64,000 nt of DNA, taken from positions 106,385,567-106,449,566 of the forward strand of contig NC_068912.1 in the NCBI RefSeq assembly GCF_023091745.1, given 5' to 3'. The position numbers and the translations under genes were made by a program. This document shows positions 1 to 12,089 of the stretch, piece after piece (within the stretch, counting starts at the first letter, position 1; every line of letters starts with the position of its first letter). The notes beneath the pieces were generated by a model that worked only from the letters and a program-made list of their open reading frames with translations, ran no database searches and was not told the DNA's origin. Source of the DNA: Budorcas taxicolor (taxonomy: Eukaryota; Chordata; Mammalia; Artiodactyla; Bovidae).

Positions 1-69
1 TCATTTCCAGGGCCCTCTAGCGCTCAGATGCAATGGCTTATCTGCTGATGCTCTCTTGTTCCCAGCCAG

Positions 70-178
70 GACTATCAGCATGGTATCTTCCAATCAATTG
101 GCTTCAAGGAATTTCATGAGTACCTGATCACTGAAGGAAAATGCGCACCAGAGATTAGAAACCAGCTTCTAAAGAAAG
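70..178 (+). CDS. TRIT1: TRIT1 coding exon a (first in window)
   Basis: The acceptor is ...cagccag before GACTAT, and the donor is AAAG before gtgtga. It encodes DYQHGIFQSIGFKEF...NQLLKK and ends with one base of a Gly codon that the next exon completes. Reading continues from exons left of the window. Confidence 0.93.
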
Positions 179-3100
179 GTGTGAATTCTCCATCTAACCT
201 AGCCTTGGAGTGTCCAGCTGGTATGGTCTGAGAAAGAACTGAGGCTGAAAGAGTCCCAAATGGCCTTCAGCTCAGAATGGAGATTTTCACGGAGCAAGGA
301 TCCACCAGTGTGCTGATGCAGCTAGTTTTCTCCGATGCCAGGCTGGCTGGACCTTCCTTGCGGCAGAGTGAGAAGTGCTTAGAGGTTCTTATACCTGCTT
401 TGTCTTTCAGGCATTGAGGCTCTGAAACAAGTGACTAAGAGATATGCTCGGAAGCAAAACCGATGGGTTAAAAACCGTTTTTTGAGCAGTAAGTCTCCTT
501 GTTTTCCTTACACTCTGGGTCTGCTTTCAATGGAACGTCGGCATTCTCAGCTCACCCAGAAAGTAAACTTTAGTTTCTGGATCTGACCTGGGGGGTGTTG
601 CATAAGTGATTATCCAGGGGTATTTTCTTTTGATACCTCAGAAAACACTACTTCCTGAGGAAGAATCTACCTTATGCCTTGAACACCTGAGTACCATCTG
701 CAAGCTAGTAAGAGCAAGGTAGCAATATTTTCTTAGTAGAGTTGGTGTTTGGGGTTGATCTTAGCTTCAAATTTTATAGCTGAAGAACAATTAGATGTCT
801 GTAGGAACGCTTTCCTAATTAAAATGGTTTTGGGGCCAGATAAGTAGTATAAAAAGACAAAGCCTTTACCAATTCTCCTAGCATTACTTTTGTGTTCAGA
901 TACGTGGTGTTTCAAGCTGCTGCACCTCTTCAGTTGAATGGTGCTTTTAAGGAAAAGGGAAGGAAATTCTCATTCACTGGACCCTGTACTATATCCTTAG
1001 CACTAAATTGGGTGTAATACATTTATTACTGGGATTTCAAGGTGGGCATTTTCCTTTTCTTTCTGAGGATAAGTAAATAGAGGCTTAGAGAAGTTAAATA
1101 ACATGCTCAAAATCCCCTTGCTAATAAGCAGTAGAGTACTGGCTGCAGGCCTGACTCCAAAGTCCACACTCAGCTGTACACCCACTGTACTTGTTTCCTT
1201 CAGCTATACCTTTAGCTGGATAGAATTAGTATTGGGCCTTGGGTCAGGAATGGTGTGGTCACGAGCTAAAATATTAATTTAAGGGAGGTTAAGCATAAAT
1301 GAAACCTTGTTTTTATCTTTTGGGCACTTTTAACATATGCTTTTGAATCAACTCCTATTCACCTTTGCCATTGAATTTCTGCTTTCAGTTAGTTACAGGT
1401 AAGTACAGCCGAGGCCTCCCCTCCTCCCCAGTGCCTCTAAACAGAAACGCCTTCGTCTGTGGTGTTTGACGGATCGCTATATCAGTTCTCATTCTCTGCC
1501 AGCATTCTCCATGCAGTTCTACTTAACCTTGCTTTCTCTGCACCTCCTTCTAGATAGAAGTCTTTTTGTCAGCCGAAACTGAAGTTCACTACTACAGATT
1601 TCTAACACAGCCTCTTTTCTTACCAGACCTAACAATTAGCCTGTAACAAAAGATGGGGTTTTGAGGGGTAATGATTTGGAACTTCTTCCTTTGGTAAAGC
1701 CACAGTAACCCCCCATCTCTGAGTCACTCTGGGTTGATGGCACAGTGCATCGTATGCTCGTTCCTCATTCGTGTGTGTGCCCACACAGCGTTGGTGCTGG
1801 AGTGAAAGGCACAGCTGCCCTGTAAATCAGGAACCGCGTGTGATTGGCCAGGGGCTGGTCTGCTGGGATATGGTCTGGCAGAAAGCCAGAGGGACTTCCC
1901 CACCCCAGCTTGGCCTTGGACCTGAGCCAGAAATAGCAGCTGGGAGCCGAGAACTTGTTGAAAGGTGCTGAGACAGGGCACAGAAGCCCAACAAAGGACT
2001 CAGAAGGGAAAGGAAAATATAGAGTGGCCTGGAAACAGGTGCAGAGCTTAGCCACGGCCAGGTGTGCTGGGGATGCTGCCTGCGCCCTCCCAGTCTCACC
2101 TTTCTGTGTGGTGGCAGGTGCAGCCCAGTCCAGTTTATGAAGAATCTTATTTGTGGTTGGCACAGTCAAAAGGCCAGCACCTGCCAGCCGTTGGCATTCC
2201 GAGGACTTTGATGTTTTTGTCCATGGGGTGATGGTCTTTGCCTTTAGGCAACTGACTTAACCTAGATGTGGAAGACAATTTAGTGTGTCCACAGACTGAG
2301 GAAGCCAGCAGCAGAGACTAAACACGGTTGGCTCAGTTGGATGAAATGCCTGTAGCTGTACATTTGGCTACCTCCGGTCTTACCTCCATTCAGAAGTAAT
2401 TCACCATAGGGTATTTCTTGAATACTGCTCTGGATCTGTTTCTTAGAAACAGGGCGCAACTACTTCAGTTCCAAGGCTTTTTTCTAATTTTCAGATTCAG
2501 CAGCTCCCTGGCTGATACTCTGCTGTTGCCAGCCCGTGATTATCAGTATGGTATTAATGAGTTTTGTGAGTGCCAGACTGCTGAAGGGAAATACACAAAC
2601 CTGAGATTAGTGTCTGTTTCTAAAGAAAGCTGTGAACTCTCTTGCCACAGAGTGACATCACCAGCAGATGATATGGACCTTAGAACAGGTGTTCATTTCA
2701 AGCTGCTAATTTCCCCCTATAACATGCTGTCTTTTTTATTGCAGCCCATACAGTGGCCACTGGGGTGTTACTGTGTGCTGTTTTCCTGAGTGATCTGGAA
2801 GATCCCACACCTGAGACTCTAGATCATACAGCTAGACATGTTGGCTCCAGACCCATCAACCTTCTCAGTCTTTCTTGGACTGTGTGTAGTTGTTTGGTTT
2901 GTGTTACTGATTAAAAGAAGTGGCATGGTCAGAATGTTTATTCCTTTGGCCCCATATCTTTCCCTTGAGGATTTTGGAGTCCTGGGGGCAGAGTAGATTG
3001 GGTCTTGGAAGCTGACCTCTCACAACTTTTCTTTGTCATCATTAGGACCTGGTACCAGTGTCCCCCCAGTATATGGCTTAGAAGTATCTGATGTCTCGAA

Positions 3101-5984
3101 GTGGGAGGAGTCTGTTCTTGAACCTGCGCTTGAAATTGTTCAAAGTTTCATCCAGGTAATTATTAATCATGGTCCCATCTATTGTCTGATTTTCAGAGAG
3201 CTTTGTGTAGCTGACACCTTTGTTGCTATGCTGGGGAATGAAGCATTCTTTTCCATGGAATAGAGCAGAAGGGCTGGCTGCTTTTAGATCCCTGGAGGCT
3301 GTGTTTCTGCTTTCACATTCAGAAAGGTTGTTGTTAAATCTGTTCACAGCCCACCTGCTCTCTGGGATGAAAAAAAGGAATCTTGGGAAAATCCCACTCC
3401 TCTTAATATCAGAGAATGATATCCAGATCTCTTTGAACAAATGCTTCTTCCCCATCCCTGTCTTGTTCTTTCAGGGCCACAAACCTGCAGCCACTCCAGT
3501 AAAGATGCCAAGCAGTGAAACTGAGAACAAGAGAAGTTATCATATGTGTGAGCTCTGTGATCGGATCATCATTGGGGACCGTGAATGGGCAGGTGAGAGT
3601 CTGGGGTCGAACACAGAGAAATCTGCAAGGGCGGGTCACACTGACTTCATGAAATTTAAGGGCTTTGGTAGCTTGAATGCTGGAGTCTGCTTGTTTGTAA
3701 AAAGATAGCCAGATTCCTCTAATAGCCTGTGTTCAGATTTCATGGAGGCCTTCTCAAACGGGAGAGTTGTCTCTGTATTCTGAATTTCAAAGGAAGATCG
3801 TATGCCCTGTAGCTTTGCCTAGAGTAGATATTTTATACTGAGAGGTTGGCAGTTAACTTTCCAGAGCTCCTATGACTTTTGTAATCCTCCCTTAGAGGAG
3901 TTTCATGGCCTCTCATGTTTAGACCTCAGTGAAGGTGAAGTAGGATTTGAAGGGAAGCCAGGCAACTCACCGAAGAGACCAAAGGGGCAGAAACAGCTAG
4001 GGGGAGGGGGGACAGGAAGTGCAGTTACTCCTCCTGAGTACATTCTTCAAAAGTGGTATCTCCAGTAATTTTTAAGGTAATGTGTTGAAAAGCTGTTGGT
4101 CACATAAACTGTGATGAAAAGTGTTAAGGGGAACTGTGTGGAAGCAAGACTGTCAGATACTCAGAAAGACAGTGGTGAAAGGGTGCTCTTCTTCATAAGG
4201 TGCTTCCAAACAACCCAGGATTGGCCTGCCCCAAGGTTCTAGTTCCTTGTTTCAGAATCTAGGTCTGTCTTTGCCGCAGAGTCAGCTGCATTGCGGTTCT
4301 CTTTCGGATTTCTACAGTCACCCAGCAAAGGCCAAAAGCGCCTTAGCTGCCAAGCCTTGGATTTATGTGGTATTCAGAAACTTGTTTAAAGCTCACTCCT
4401 TTTACGCACAAGTAGGACTTGTATTTTACCCAGTGACTGGAATCCTCCCGTTCAGAGGACTGCTTTGCATGGTTGGGATTCTCACAGAAGTAGATTTTTC
4501 TCCCCATACCAACCAATAGAACTATGAGTTCTGTTAACTGTTAACGCTGGCAAAATGAACTGCATTGTCAGAGTCTGGGGATGGCTGTGATTGCCCAGGC
4601 AGCACAAGAAGCCTCGATTATCGTTGGTTCATAATGATGAAAGGGGAAGGGAAAGAGAGTGCCTGGTTGTTTTTTCTAAAGGAAACTTAGTGGTTCGATT
4701 TGTCGAATGTCCTTCAGGGATTGCCATAGAGAAGCAACATTTGTGAGCCTTTGTGAGTGGAGCTTGTGTGAGCCTTCTATAGTGCCATCTGTCAAGTCCT
4801 TGCTCCCATCTCCTGCTGCCGTGGGGAGTCAGTCCAGAGATCATTTTTTGCCTTAGGCTCTAGCTGGAGACAAAAGCTGACTTTTCCCCTCAAGTAAATT
4901 TTCCTTGACTTCTAACCTCTTCCTTTCCTACTTTGCTTCTGAATCCCTAAAAATGATGTTTTGAGTAAGTGTAAAAGAGAGTTTAATCTCGTTTTCTGTC
5001 CTTTTAGGTATTTCCAAATAAGATTTCCGTGAAAAAGAGCAGGCTAGTAAAAAGGAACTTCTTTGAGGTACAAGCTGAGAACTGCCTTTGGGGTGAGAGG
5101 TCAGAAATTGATATCAGCCAAGAGTAGCTTTTTACTGCTTCTGTGACCCCTTGAAAGGGACCATTGGAAGAATATTCGCTGTGATCTCTGTGCATTGTGT
5201 GCTGGAGAATGTGAGTGTCTGGGTTAGCCATTCAAATGGCTTGTCTGACACAGGCAGAGGGTTGTCACACCAGGAGGGGCAGCCTGAGCGAGCTGGTAAG
5301 AAGTGAGAAGACAGCTCAGGGTACCGTAGGCCTACAATACAGACAAGAATTTGGATTTCTAACTTTTGAGCCACATGGGTTGAAATGTATTCATAACAGG
5401 CAGCCTCATATGGGAAAATCGAGTCTAGAGCCCTATTCTGGAAAATTGAATCTCTTTTTGAGCTATAGCTAAGCCAAAGAGCTTACCTGCTGTGTGACCT
5501 TGGACAAGATATAAGACCTCCATGAACTTTGGTCTCCTGTATAAAATGAGCTGAATAATACTGTCCCGCAAGATTGTTGTGCAGGTTAGTGATAGAAAGC
5601 ACCCAGCAGATAGACATGGTTTGTGGTTTATAGCTCACTCTAGTTTGCTAGCTAGCTGGGCATATGACTTATTCTTCTTTTAAAAATGCCAAACAGCTAT
5701 ACCAGTACATGTGTTGATCCTGTTATTGTTAGAGACAAGAATTGTATGGTTAATTTTGTATGCTACCAGAATTAATTAATTGTAGAAAATCCTAATTCGT
5801 TTGTTTTGTCTTAGCACATATGAAATCCAAGTCCCACTTGCACCAACTGAAGAAAAGAAGAAGGCTGGACTCAGATGCCGTCACCACCGTAGAAAGTCAG
5901 AGTGTTTCCCCAGACCATGACAAAGAGCTTAAAGAAAAGGAATCTCTTGGGCAGAATGATAAAGAGCTGAAAGCCAGCTTTTGA
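70..5984 (+). CDS. TRIT1: TRIT1, tRNA isopentenyltransferase, 3' part (five coding exons)
   Basis: The gene product transfers a dimethylallyl group to A37 of a subset of cytosolic and mitochondrial tRNAs (known of the family). Five exons join in frame: 70-178, 411-488, 3046-3155, 3475-3592 and 5815-5984, giving 194 residues to the stop at 5982-5984. All acceptors are AG and all donors GT. The protein begins DYQHGIFQSIGFKEF, continues through the conserved PVYGLEVSDVSKWEES stretch and ends in a C2H2 zinc finger, CELC-x12-H-x5-H, followed by a basic KKRRR tract. The catalytic N-terminal half lies left of the window. The largest intron (489-3045) holds a MIR and a decayed copy of the first exon listed here. 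No frameshift or internal stop is seen, so the gene looks functional. Identification rests on recognised similarity to mammalian TRIT1. Confidence 0.95.
411..488 (+). CDS. TRIT1: TRIT1 coding exon b
   Basis: It is preceded by tgtctttcag and followed by gtaagt, a near-ideal donor. It encodes (G)IEALKQVTKRYARKQNRWVKNRFLS. The basic, aromatic segment follows the catalytic core in the family. Confidence 0.93.
1055..1200 (-). repeat. MIR SINE (old)
   Basis: The stretch contains gaggcttagagaagttaaat followed by a degraded 'cacac-agcta..gtggcagagc' block, the reverse complement of the MIR core. Divergence is high and the edges are approximate. Confidence 0.55.
2508..2650 (+). pseudogene. TRIT1: decayed duplicate of TRIT1 exon a with flanking intron
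   Basis: This segment aligns to the real exon at 70-178 and to about 30 bases upstream. Shared blocks are ctg(g)ctgat(g/a)ctct, tg(c)cagcc, gatTATCAGtATGGTATt, then GAgttttgTGAGT, CTGAAGGgAAAT, GAGATTAG and TTCTAAAGAAAG. About 18 exon bases are missing after GGTAT, a deletion that keeps frame at first; later small indels break it. The donor GT has become CT (position 2630), so the copy should not splice as the original does. It lies 2.4 kb downstream of the parent in the same orientation. I infer an ancient tandem exon duplication that decayed, rather than a retrocopy, because intronic flank is shared. Confidence 0.75.
3046..3155 (+). CDS. TRIT1: TRIT1 coding exon c
   Basis: The acceptor is cattag and the donor is CAG before gtaatt. 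It encodes PGTSVPPVYGLEVSDVSKW then EESVLEPALEIVQSFIQ. It joins exon b through a split Arg codon and ends on a codon boundary. Confidence 0.93.
3475..3592 (+). CDS. TRIT1: TRIT1 coding exon d (zinc-finger first half)
   Basis: It is preceded by tgttctttcag and followed by gtgaga. It encodes a variable linker and then YHMCELCDRIIIGDREWA, which supplies both zinc-binding cysteines. The last base begins an Ala codon finished in exon e. Confidence 0.93.
3593..5814 (+). other. TRIT1: TRIT1 last intron (2.2 kb)
   Basis: The stretch between exons d and e holds a MIR near 5485-5625. I see no coding exon, young SINE or LINE in the remainder, in contrast to the downstream intergenic DNA. Confidence 0.8.
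5485..5625 (+). repeat. MIR SINE (old)
   Basis: The stretch contains ctgtgtgaccttggacaag, then a 'tctcctgtataaaatgag' block and a 'gttgtgcaggtta' block in MIR order. It lies in the last TRIT1 intron. Confidence 0.65.
5815..5984 (+). CDS. TRIT1: TRIT1 terminal coding exon e
   Basis: The acceptor is tttgtcttag. The exon supplies both zinc-finger histidines (AHMKSKSH), the basic LKKRRRLDSD segment and an acidic/Ser-rich tail ending KASF before TGA at 5982-5984. The tail is the least conserved part of the protein, as expected. Confidence 0.94.
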
Positions 5985-6590
5985 GGGACTTGTCCAGTGA
6001 CCTTTGCGAAGGTGGCAAGAGTCCAGTTCTTTCATTCAGTGCTGTGGCTTTAAAGTCTCACGTTCTCTGCCCTGGAAACAGTAGGTCTTCTTAGCTCCTT
6101 GTGTGGCTGATGTGTCTGGTCTGGTAATGATGAGTTCGGGAAAGGAGGTTTTTTTTTCTTTTAATCTTTAGAGGTTCTATTTTTAAAAGAGGCACAGATT
6201 GCACTTTTTAACATTTGATCTTCTTGGTGATAACTACTGGAATTCACTGTTTCCCTTTAAAAAATGTTTTATGTCCTTGACTCTGGCTGTAAATACCTAA
6301 TTTCCAGACACTTTTATAGCTGACTGAGTTATTGTGAGCCACAGTTCCGGAGTTCTGGATGGGAGTGAATGGCAGGAAAGGGATGAGCCCCAGTGAGATA
6401 ACCAAGTGAACCAAACCAGTTTCAGGAATTTCGTGAAGAAGCAGAGAATCAGACTGAGGTGGTTGGGACTTAAAATCTGAAGACTTTGACATTTGTTGAG
6501 CTCCTCCTGTGTGATAATCACTGGTATATTCCTATTGAGTTAGGAATCTATTTTTATTAAAAGTTAAATAAAGAAAAAGTTTTTAGGAGC
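5985..6590 (+). other. TRIT1: TRIT1 3' UTR and polyadenylation signal
   Basis: The first canonical AATAAA after the stop is at 6567-6572 and is followed by a GT-rich stretch (gtgtatatgtgatg) at about 6610. Transcription of TRIT1 probably ends near 6590. No competing hexamer is seen nearer the stop. The exact cleavage site is inferred. Confidence 0.65.
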
Positions 6591-6744
6591 CTCTCTAGTG
6601 CTTAAACAGGTGTATATGTGATGTTTAACTTATATCATGTGCTTTGTTTTCAACATGAGAACTTTTTCTCAAAGTCAACATTCTTAATATGTCTATTTAT
6701 TCAGCAGATGTTTATTGAGCACTTAATTGTATTCCTGGAAAACA

Positions 6745-6872
6745 TCTGGAAAGGGTCTTTTTGTTTGTTTGTTTGGCATGCGGGATCCTAGTTCCCCAAA
6801 CGGATCTGTCCCATGCCCACTGCAGTGAAAGTGTTGAGTCTTAACCACTGGATGGCCAGGGAAGTCCCAGGA
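6745..6872 (-). mobile_element. CHR SINE fragment
   Basis: It ends in the reverse complement of the tRNA-derived head (taaccactggatggccaggg then aagtccc). A T-rich run at the left is the antisense tail. It lies just past the TRIT1 polyadenylation signal. Confidence 0.7.
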
Positions 6873-7099
6873 GGACTCTTTTTTAATTGGAGATTTGTTA
6901 TTTCCAGTTGAAGCTCTCTTACTGGAGTGATCTGAGCCACCAGCCATATATGAATGTAACATAAAACTAAGCATTTTTAAGTTCACAGTTCAGCAGCATT
7001 TATATTGTGCAACCAGAACTTTTTCATCATCCCAAACAAACTCTGTACCTATTAAGCAGTAACTACCCACTTAAGCAGTATTTTATTTGTTTAGAATCT

Positions 7100-7290
7100 A
7101 GAATCCACTTGCAATTCGGGAGACCTGGAATCGATCCCTGGGTTGGGAAGATCCCATGGAGGAGGGCATGGCAACCCACGCCAGTATTCATGCTGGAGAA
7201 TCCGCATGGACAGAGGAGCCTGTCAGGCTACAGTCCATGGGGTCGCAAAGAGTCAGACATGACGGAGTGACTTAGCACGCACACATACAC
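7100..7290 (+). mobile_element. Bov-tA SINE
   Basis: The order is a tRNA-Glu-derived part (gggagacctggaatcgatcc), the GGAGGAGGGCATGGCAACCC block, then the BovA part (agtccatggggtcgcaaaga), ending near cttagcacgcacacata. It is a full or nearly full element. Confidence 0.85.
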
Positions 7291-7299
7291 AATATATGA

Positions 7300-9060
7300 G
7301 AGGCCCTGAGTAGGCTAGAGGGATACAGAGACAAAATGAAATGTGATTCTTGCTTTCATAGAGCTTGAAATATTGTTACCTATACACAAACAACAAATTT
7401 AGGTAAGAGAATATCAAAAACCATAAAGGCTGTGTAGAATTTCCCTTGGAGGGAAGAAAGAAGAGGGATCATGGAAGAAGGAGCATTTCTACCAGACCTG
7501 AAAAACCGTTCTTGGTGAATGCATTATGAGCTATGCAAAAGTTTTATTTTTTAGATTTTTTTAATATAGTTCAAAAATCAAAATGATACAAAAAGAGATA
7601 TTCATTGAGAAATCTCGCTTCTACTTCCATCCTCTTCTCCTCTTATAGATAATCACTTACTCACTTTTTTATGTATCTCTCATGAGTTTTTTGAAGTAAA
7701 TAAGAACAAATGCAAATGTGTATTCTTGTTTCTTCCCCTCACCCAAAAGATAACAAGTAGTGCGCACTACTCTGCTTTCTTACTTGTTGGCAATAGCTAG
7801 TGTGTGTGGGTTTTTCCTGCCGCCTCAGGCAGGTCTCCTGTTTCTTTTCTTTACTACCCTCCTGAAGGTCACCCAGTTGACACCAGGCCTTAAGCAGGGT
7901 TCACTCATGTTTGCTGAACTTCATTCAGATGCCAGGGTTAGGCCAAAACTAGCCTCTGAGGAATTCTCAGGGTATGGCCAGCTTTTTCATTCAACCAGCA
8001 CATATTTTAGAACTTCTTCTGAGCCAGGTGCTGTGCTAGACTCTGGAAGTTCAGTGATTAAAAAAGCCCACATTGGTCAAATAGTTAGAGAATTACAGCT
8101 GTGATAAGGGCTGTAAAGAAAGGACCCTCGCTGTGAGTACAGGTAATCCGCAGCCCTGCCCCTCCTTGGTGTGTGTGTCTGTGTGTGTGCACGCGTGCAT
8201 GCGTAGGTGTGTATTGAGGTGCATGGTGTGGCACAGCACGCGTCTGGAGCAAAGGCTGCACATAGTAGCACGTGATCTGAAAGCCGGATTTCACAACTTC
8301 ACTGCCTTCCCCCACCCCTCACCCCCAGTCTGGGGGGGGTCCTGGATCCCTTGAGTTTTACTGATCCTTACTCACGTTACCTGATTTGAATCTCAAGAAT
8401 AAATGTATTTTTTGGTCAAAGGAGAAATTGTCATTGAATCCACATCATCTTATTCCCTATATTAGATGTGGTGTAATTTTCCCAGTCAGTGTATTAACTA
8501 CTTCAGGAGCTGATGAGGTGGGAGGTGGCATCTTCCCTCTGGAAGTGGAGATGAATCCTTACTGTGAGCCAAGCAGCACCACGCAGTGTATATACATTAG
8601 TTTCTCATACAACCCTGGGAGAAAGAGACTGTTTTTGTATATGTTCCCCAGTGGGGACATGGGCTCAGCAAAGGTACCTAAGCCAATACACGGCAAAGCT
8701 GGAATTGAAGCAAGGCCACAGAATTCAGGGTTCAAGCTGCTGAGCCCTGTGTTAAGCTGGCAGAATTTAAAGAGGAACCTTAGTCTCTGAAATGCTCTTC
8801 ACTCAAGTTGCTAAGTATGCTTTAAACCTTAAAAAAATTTAAATGGAGAAGCAGGAAAAACTAGTTTTAATAATCCTTCCTTAAAAAGCCTTTAATCCAT
8901 TCATCTGAAATACCTGGAACTACAATTTCTCATTGAACTAACCATCCCTATCTCTCTGGCAGCTGGCAATCAGGGATTTCTTGAAAGAGAAAAATCCAAG
9001 CACCCAGTATTTGTGAAACACTTCAGTCTAAAGCACTGTGGTTGTGCCCACTATCCCTAT
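7300..9060. other. intergenic, no gene recognised
   Basis: No exon-like similarity is seen. The stretch contains a GT/CA-rich tract near 8166-8217. The 134-codon open frame near 8386-8790 has no recognisable domain. Confidence 0.6.
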
Positions 9061-9067
9061 TCTTGTT

Positions 9068-9255
9068 AAGTTGTTTCAGTTGTGTCCAACTCTATGTGAC
9101 CCCATCATCTTGTAGCCCACCAGACTCCTCTATCCATGGCATTCTCCAGGCAAGAATACTGGAGTGGGTTGCCATTTCCTTCTCCAAGGGATCTTCCCAA
9201 CCCAGGGATTGAACCTGTGTCTCTTGGGTTAGCAGGCAGATTCTTTGCCGGGTTC
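9068..9255 (-). mobile_element. Bov-tA SINE
   Basis: The reverse complement shows the BovA part (tgacccc...tagcccaccag...gcaagaatactggagtggg) then cttcccaacccagggattga and the antisense tRNA-like head. The 3' head is truncated at about 9255. Confidence 0.85.
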
Positions 9256-9455
9256 TTAGAAACTGTCAATTCAGCAAGATAAAATTTCCTGTACCCGCAG
9301 CAGAGGGCCTTGGGGAAGGCAGAATCCTCACTAGCCAATCTCTCCTCACTAGGAGTCTTACTTGGTGTCCTGGTCTGAGGCACTGCCTTGAGGTCGATTG
9401 CCCCTTTCGGCCTGCTGCCCCATGAATGACTTTGCTGTTGTGTGTAGGGAAGGAA

Positions 9456-9586
9456 TTGGAGAAGGAAATGGCAACCCACTCCAGTGTTCTTGCCTGGAGA
9501 GTCCCAGGGACGGGGGAGCCTGATGGGCTGCCGTCTCTGTGGTCGCACAGAGTCGGACACGACTGAAGCGACTCAGCAGCAGCAGC
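9456..9586 (+). mobile_element. BovA2 SINE monomer with target-site duplication
   Basis: The body runs from GGAGAAGGAAATGGCAACCC to a (cag)n tail after GACTGAAGCGACT. It is flanked by the direct repeat AGGGAAGGAA at 9446-9455 and 9587-9596, showing L1-type retroposition. Confidence 0.88.
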
Positions 9587-9624
9587 AGGGAAGGAAGCAG
9601 TTCTGCCTAGTGATTGTTGTAAAT

Positions 9625-9730
9625 GTAGAGGTGAGAGGGTCTTTAGCACCTTCTTGTACAGGTGGGGGAACTGAGGCCCCAAACATGGATGTCTCACAGT
9701 TACACAGCAAGTTGTGACAGAGCCAGCACA
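9625..9730 (-). repeat. MIR SINE fragment
   Basis: It contains acaggtgggggaactgaggc and cagttacacagcaagttgtg, which match the antisense MIR core. Confidence 0.5.
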
Positions 9731-10677
9731 AAGCTCAGGTCTCCTCTCACTCGCTGCCCAGCCTCGTACCAGATCTCAGTTGAGAGCAGGAAAGGACCAC
9801 CCGTGGGCATTTTGTTCAGCCTAGAGAGAGGATGAGAAGTTCCCCGGTTAATCCCTAGACCAGCAGAGCCTTTCAGTGCAGGTACCTAGAGTCCAGCCCA
9901 TGGCAGTGCTGTCTAAATGGCTTTGGCAGCTCCAACTCTCAACAAGCCATTTAGGGCCATCTACCTCTGTTAGTAAAAACCTTTCCCCTCAGTTTATTCT
10001 TTTTAATTTTGGGAGGATAATTACTTCACAATATTGTGGTGGCCTCTGCCGTACATCAACCTGAATCAGCCTCTCAGTTTCGAGAGAGAATTGACAGATA
10101 AAGTAGAAATCTTGATGAGACTTTAGACACTTCTTGTAGTTCAGACAATGCTGTTTTAAGTAGACAGGAAATATTTTGACTATGGAAAGAGGTGGATTTT
10201 TAGTCTTGAAAATATTTTGAGTTTAGCAAGAGAACATTTCATCTATAGCCTACGTTTGTGGTTTGAACCTTTGTATTGACAATTCTCAGTAATTATTTAT
10301 AGTCTTAGCCTCAGTTCCACATTCTACAAAGATTTTTCTGCTTAAAACACTTAGCACAACATTTAAAACAGAAAAAACTAGGAAGAAGGCTTTTATAAAT
10401 TCAACAACCTGTCTGTATATCCCCAGCATCTAGAAAGTTCAGTATTTGTTGAATTAATTGTGTGAAAGCCTCAAAGTTAGTGGGTTTCTACATAAGCAAT
10501 CTGTTTTTTAATTGTTAAATAGCCTTTAAGTGGGATGAAATCTTGGGATAGTAGCCACAGAAAGGAATTTCATTATTTGATTATCACCTACTTGGGTGGT
10601 TAGGGCTGTTTTCTGAAAAGCTGGCTAACAGGTCATTTGTAAAGCTGTTTTGAATACATACAAAGGCCTCTGCATGG

Positions 10678-11115
10678 TTGTATTAGTTAGGGTAAAAGGC
10701 TAAGCTGCTGTGACAAAGAGACTCAACAATACAGTGGCTTAAAGAACAAAGAAGTTTGTTTCCTTCTCACGTAACAACTCTGAGGGGAGTTAACATTTCC
10801 GAAGTGAGCGGTCCAGGTCAGTGGGGCAGCTCCGCTGCAAGCGGTCATTCAGGGACACTGATTCCATCTGTATCATGTTGCCTCTCCATTGTCTGGGGAG
10901 CATCGTCAGCACTGCCTGGTTAAAGTTGGGTCATCTCTGGTTCCAGTCAGTGGGAAGGGGACAAAGCGTAGAGGAAGGCTGGGACCCTGCAACGGCACAC
11001 GTAATTTTGCCCACTTTGCCTTGGCAGGAACTTAGTCATGTGGCCATATCTACCTGCAAAGAAGGCTGAGAAATGAGTCAAGCCATGTGCCAAAAAAGAA
11101 TGGGAGAGCAGATTT
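10678..11115. repeat. old mammal-wide interspersed repeat, family not named
   Basis: The stretch from gtattagttagggtaaaagg to about gcaacttgcagcctacac has the look of a dispersed ancient repeat (gtggcttaaa, agtcatgtggccatatctac). I recognise the type by sight but cannot assign a family. Edges and orientation are uncertain. Confidence 0.4.
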
Positions 11116-12089
11116 TGGTGGGCAACTTGCAGCCTACACTAAATTAGTCTTGTGGAAAGAGCGCTGGTTTATCTAATTAGCTCTGATAGCTTGCTAGGGG
11201 CGCATCTCTCATTTCCCCATCTGTGAAATCAGCAAGTGATAGGAGCTGCCCTCTGAAACATTCCAAAAAGTAAAGCTTGAGAAATTCTTGGCTGCTGAGA
11301 TTTTAAAATGAGTATTGAAGTGTTACAGTTAACACGAGACTGAGTGAGCCTTAGGGCCAATGGCTAATGCCCTAAAGGTGGTGGAGAAGGAAGTCAGAAG
11401 GCATTTTGATAGCCACTGCAGGATACCTGAGTTAAGGGCTGTAACCGTCTACCTCCAGACTTCCTGATGTGAAAAAAAAGAAACTGCTATTTGTACCTGC
11501 AGCTGAAGGCCCGCCTGTCTAATATGGTGTTGGTGTGACCCAGGGAAAGTTTTGTTCAAGTAGCCCGAGTTGCCTTGTTTATAAAATTACCTCCATTGCA
11601 AGGGACATTGTAAGGATGAAATGAGGCCCTTTTGAAAGAAGCATAGTGTTTGGTGCTGCAATGCCCAGTAAGTGGTAGGCATAAATTGGATTTATTTGCT
11701 TCGTTGGGGAAAAAATAGTGCTACTTAAGTGGTGATTTATGGTATGTTGTCAGTTTCCAGAAGTTATCAAGGCCAGATTATATTTAAAACTGACTGGCTT
11801 GATGTTCCCTTGTACTAATGGCCAGGAACGGTGCCTCAGGCTTTATCTGTCACCCAGCTAGGCTTCAGCTGTTAGTTGTTATTATTGTTGTTGTTTTTAA
11901 TGCATATGATTTCTTCATGGGTCAGCTTGTTTGCATGAGCAGTCTCATTTACCTGAAATGCTGTTTCCCATGCTCTTCACTTTGTAAACGTCTGCGCATA
12001 CTTCCAGGCCCAGATGTGATGCCCTCTCCTTAGACGAAGCTTCCTTGGCTCCTCAAGGGAGGCTTAGTTTTTCCTTTCTTCATGTTCCC

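Larger units (their letters stand above)
489..3045 (+). other. TRIT1: TRIT1 intron (2.56 kb)
   Basis: This non-coding stretch lies between exons b and c. It holds an old MIR near 1055-1200 and a decayed duplicate of exon a near 2508-2650. Open frames at 1.7-2.2 kb on both strands lack recognisable similarity and I do not treat them as genes. Confidence 0.85.

Noticed and set aside
2418..2789. 123-codon frame across the TRIT1 pseudo-exon as a real alternative exon
   Set aside because: The donor equivalent to the parent exon is CT, not GT, and the frame departs from the TRIT1 protein after the EGK block.
8166..8217. GT/CA-rich tract
   Set aside because: An ordinary imperfect dinucleotide repeat without further structure.
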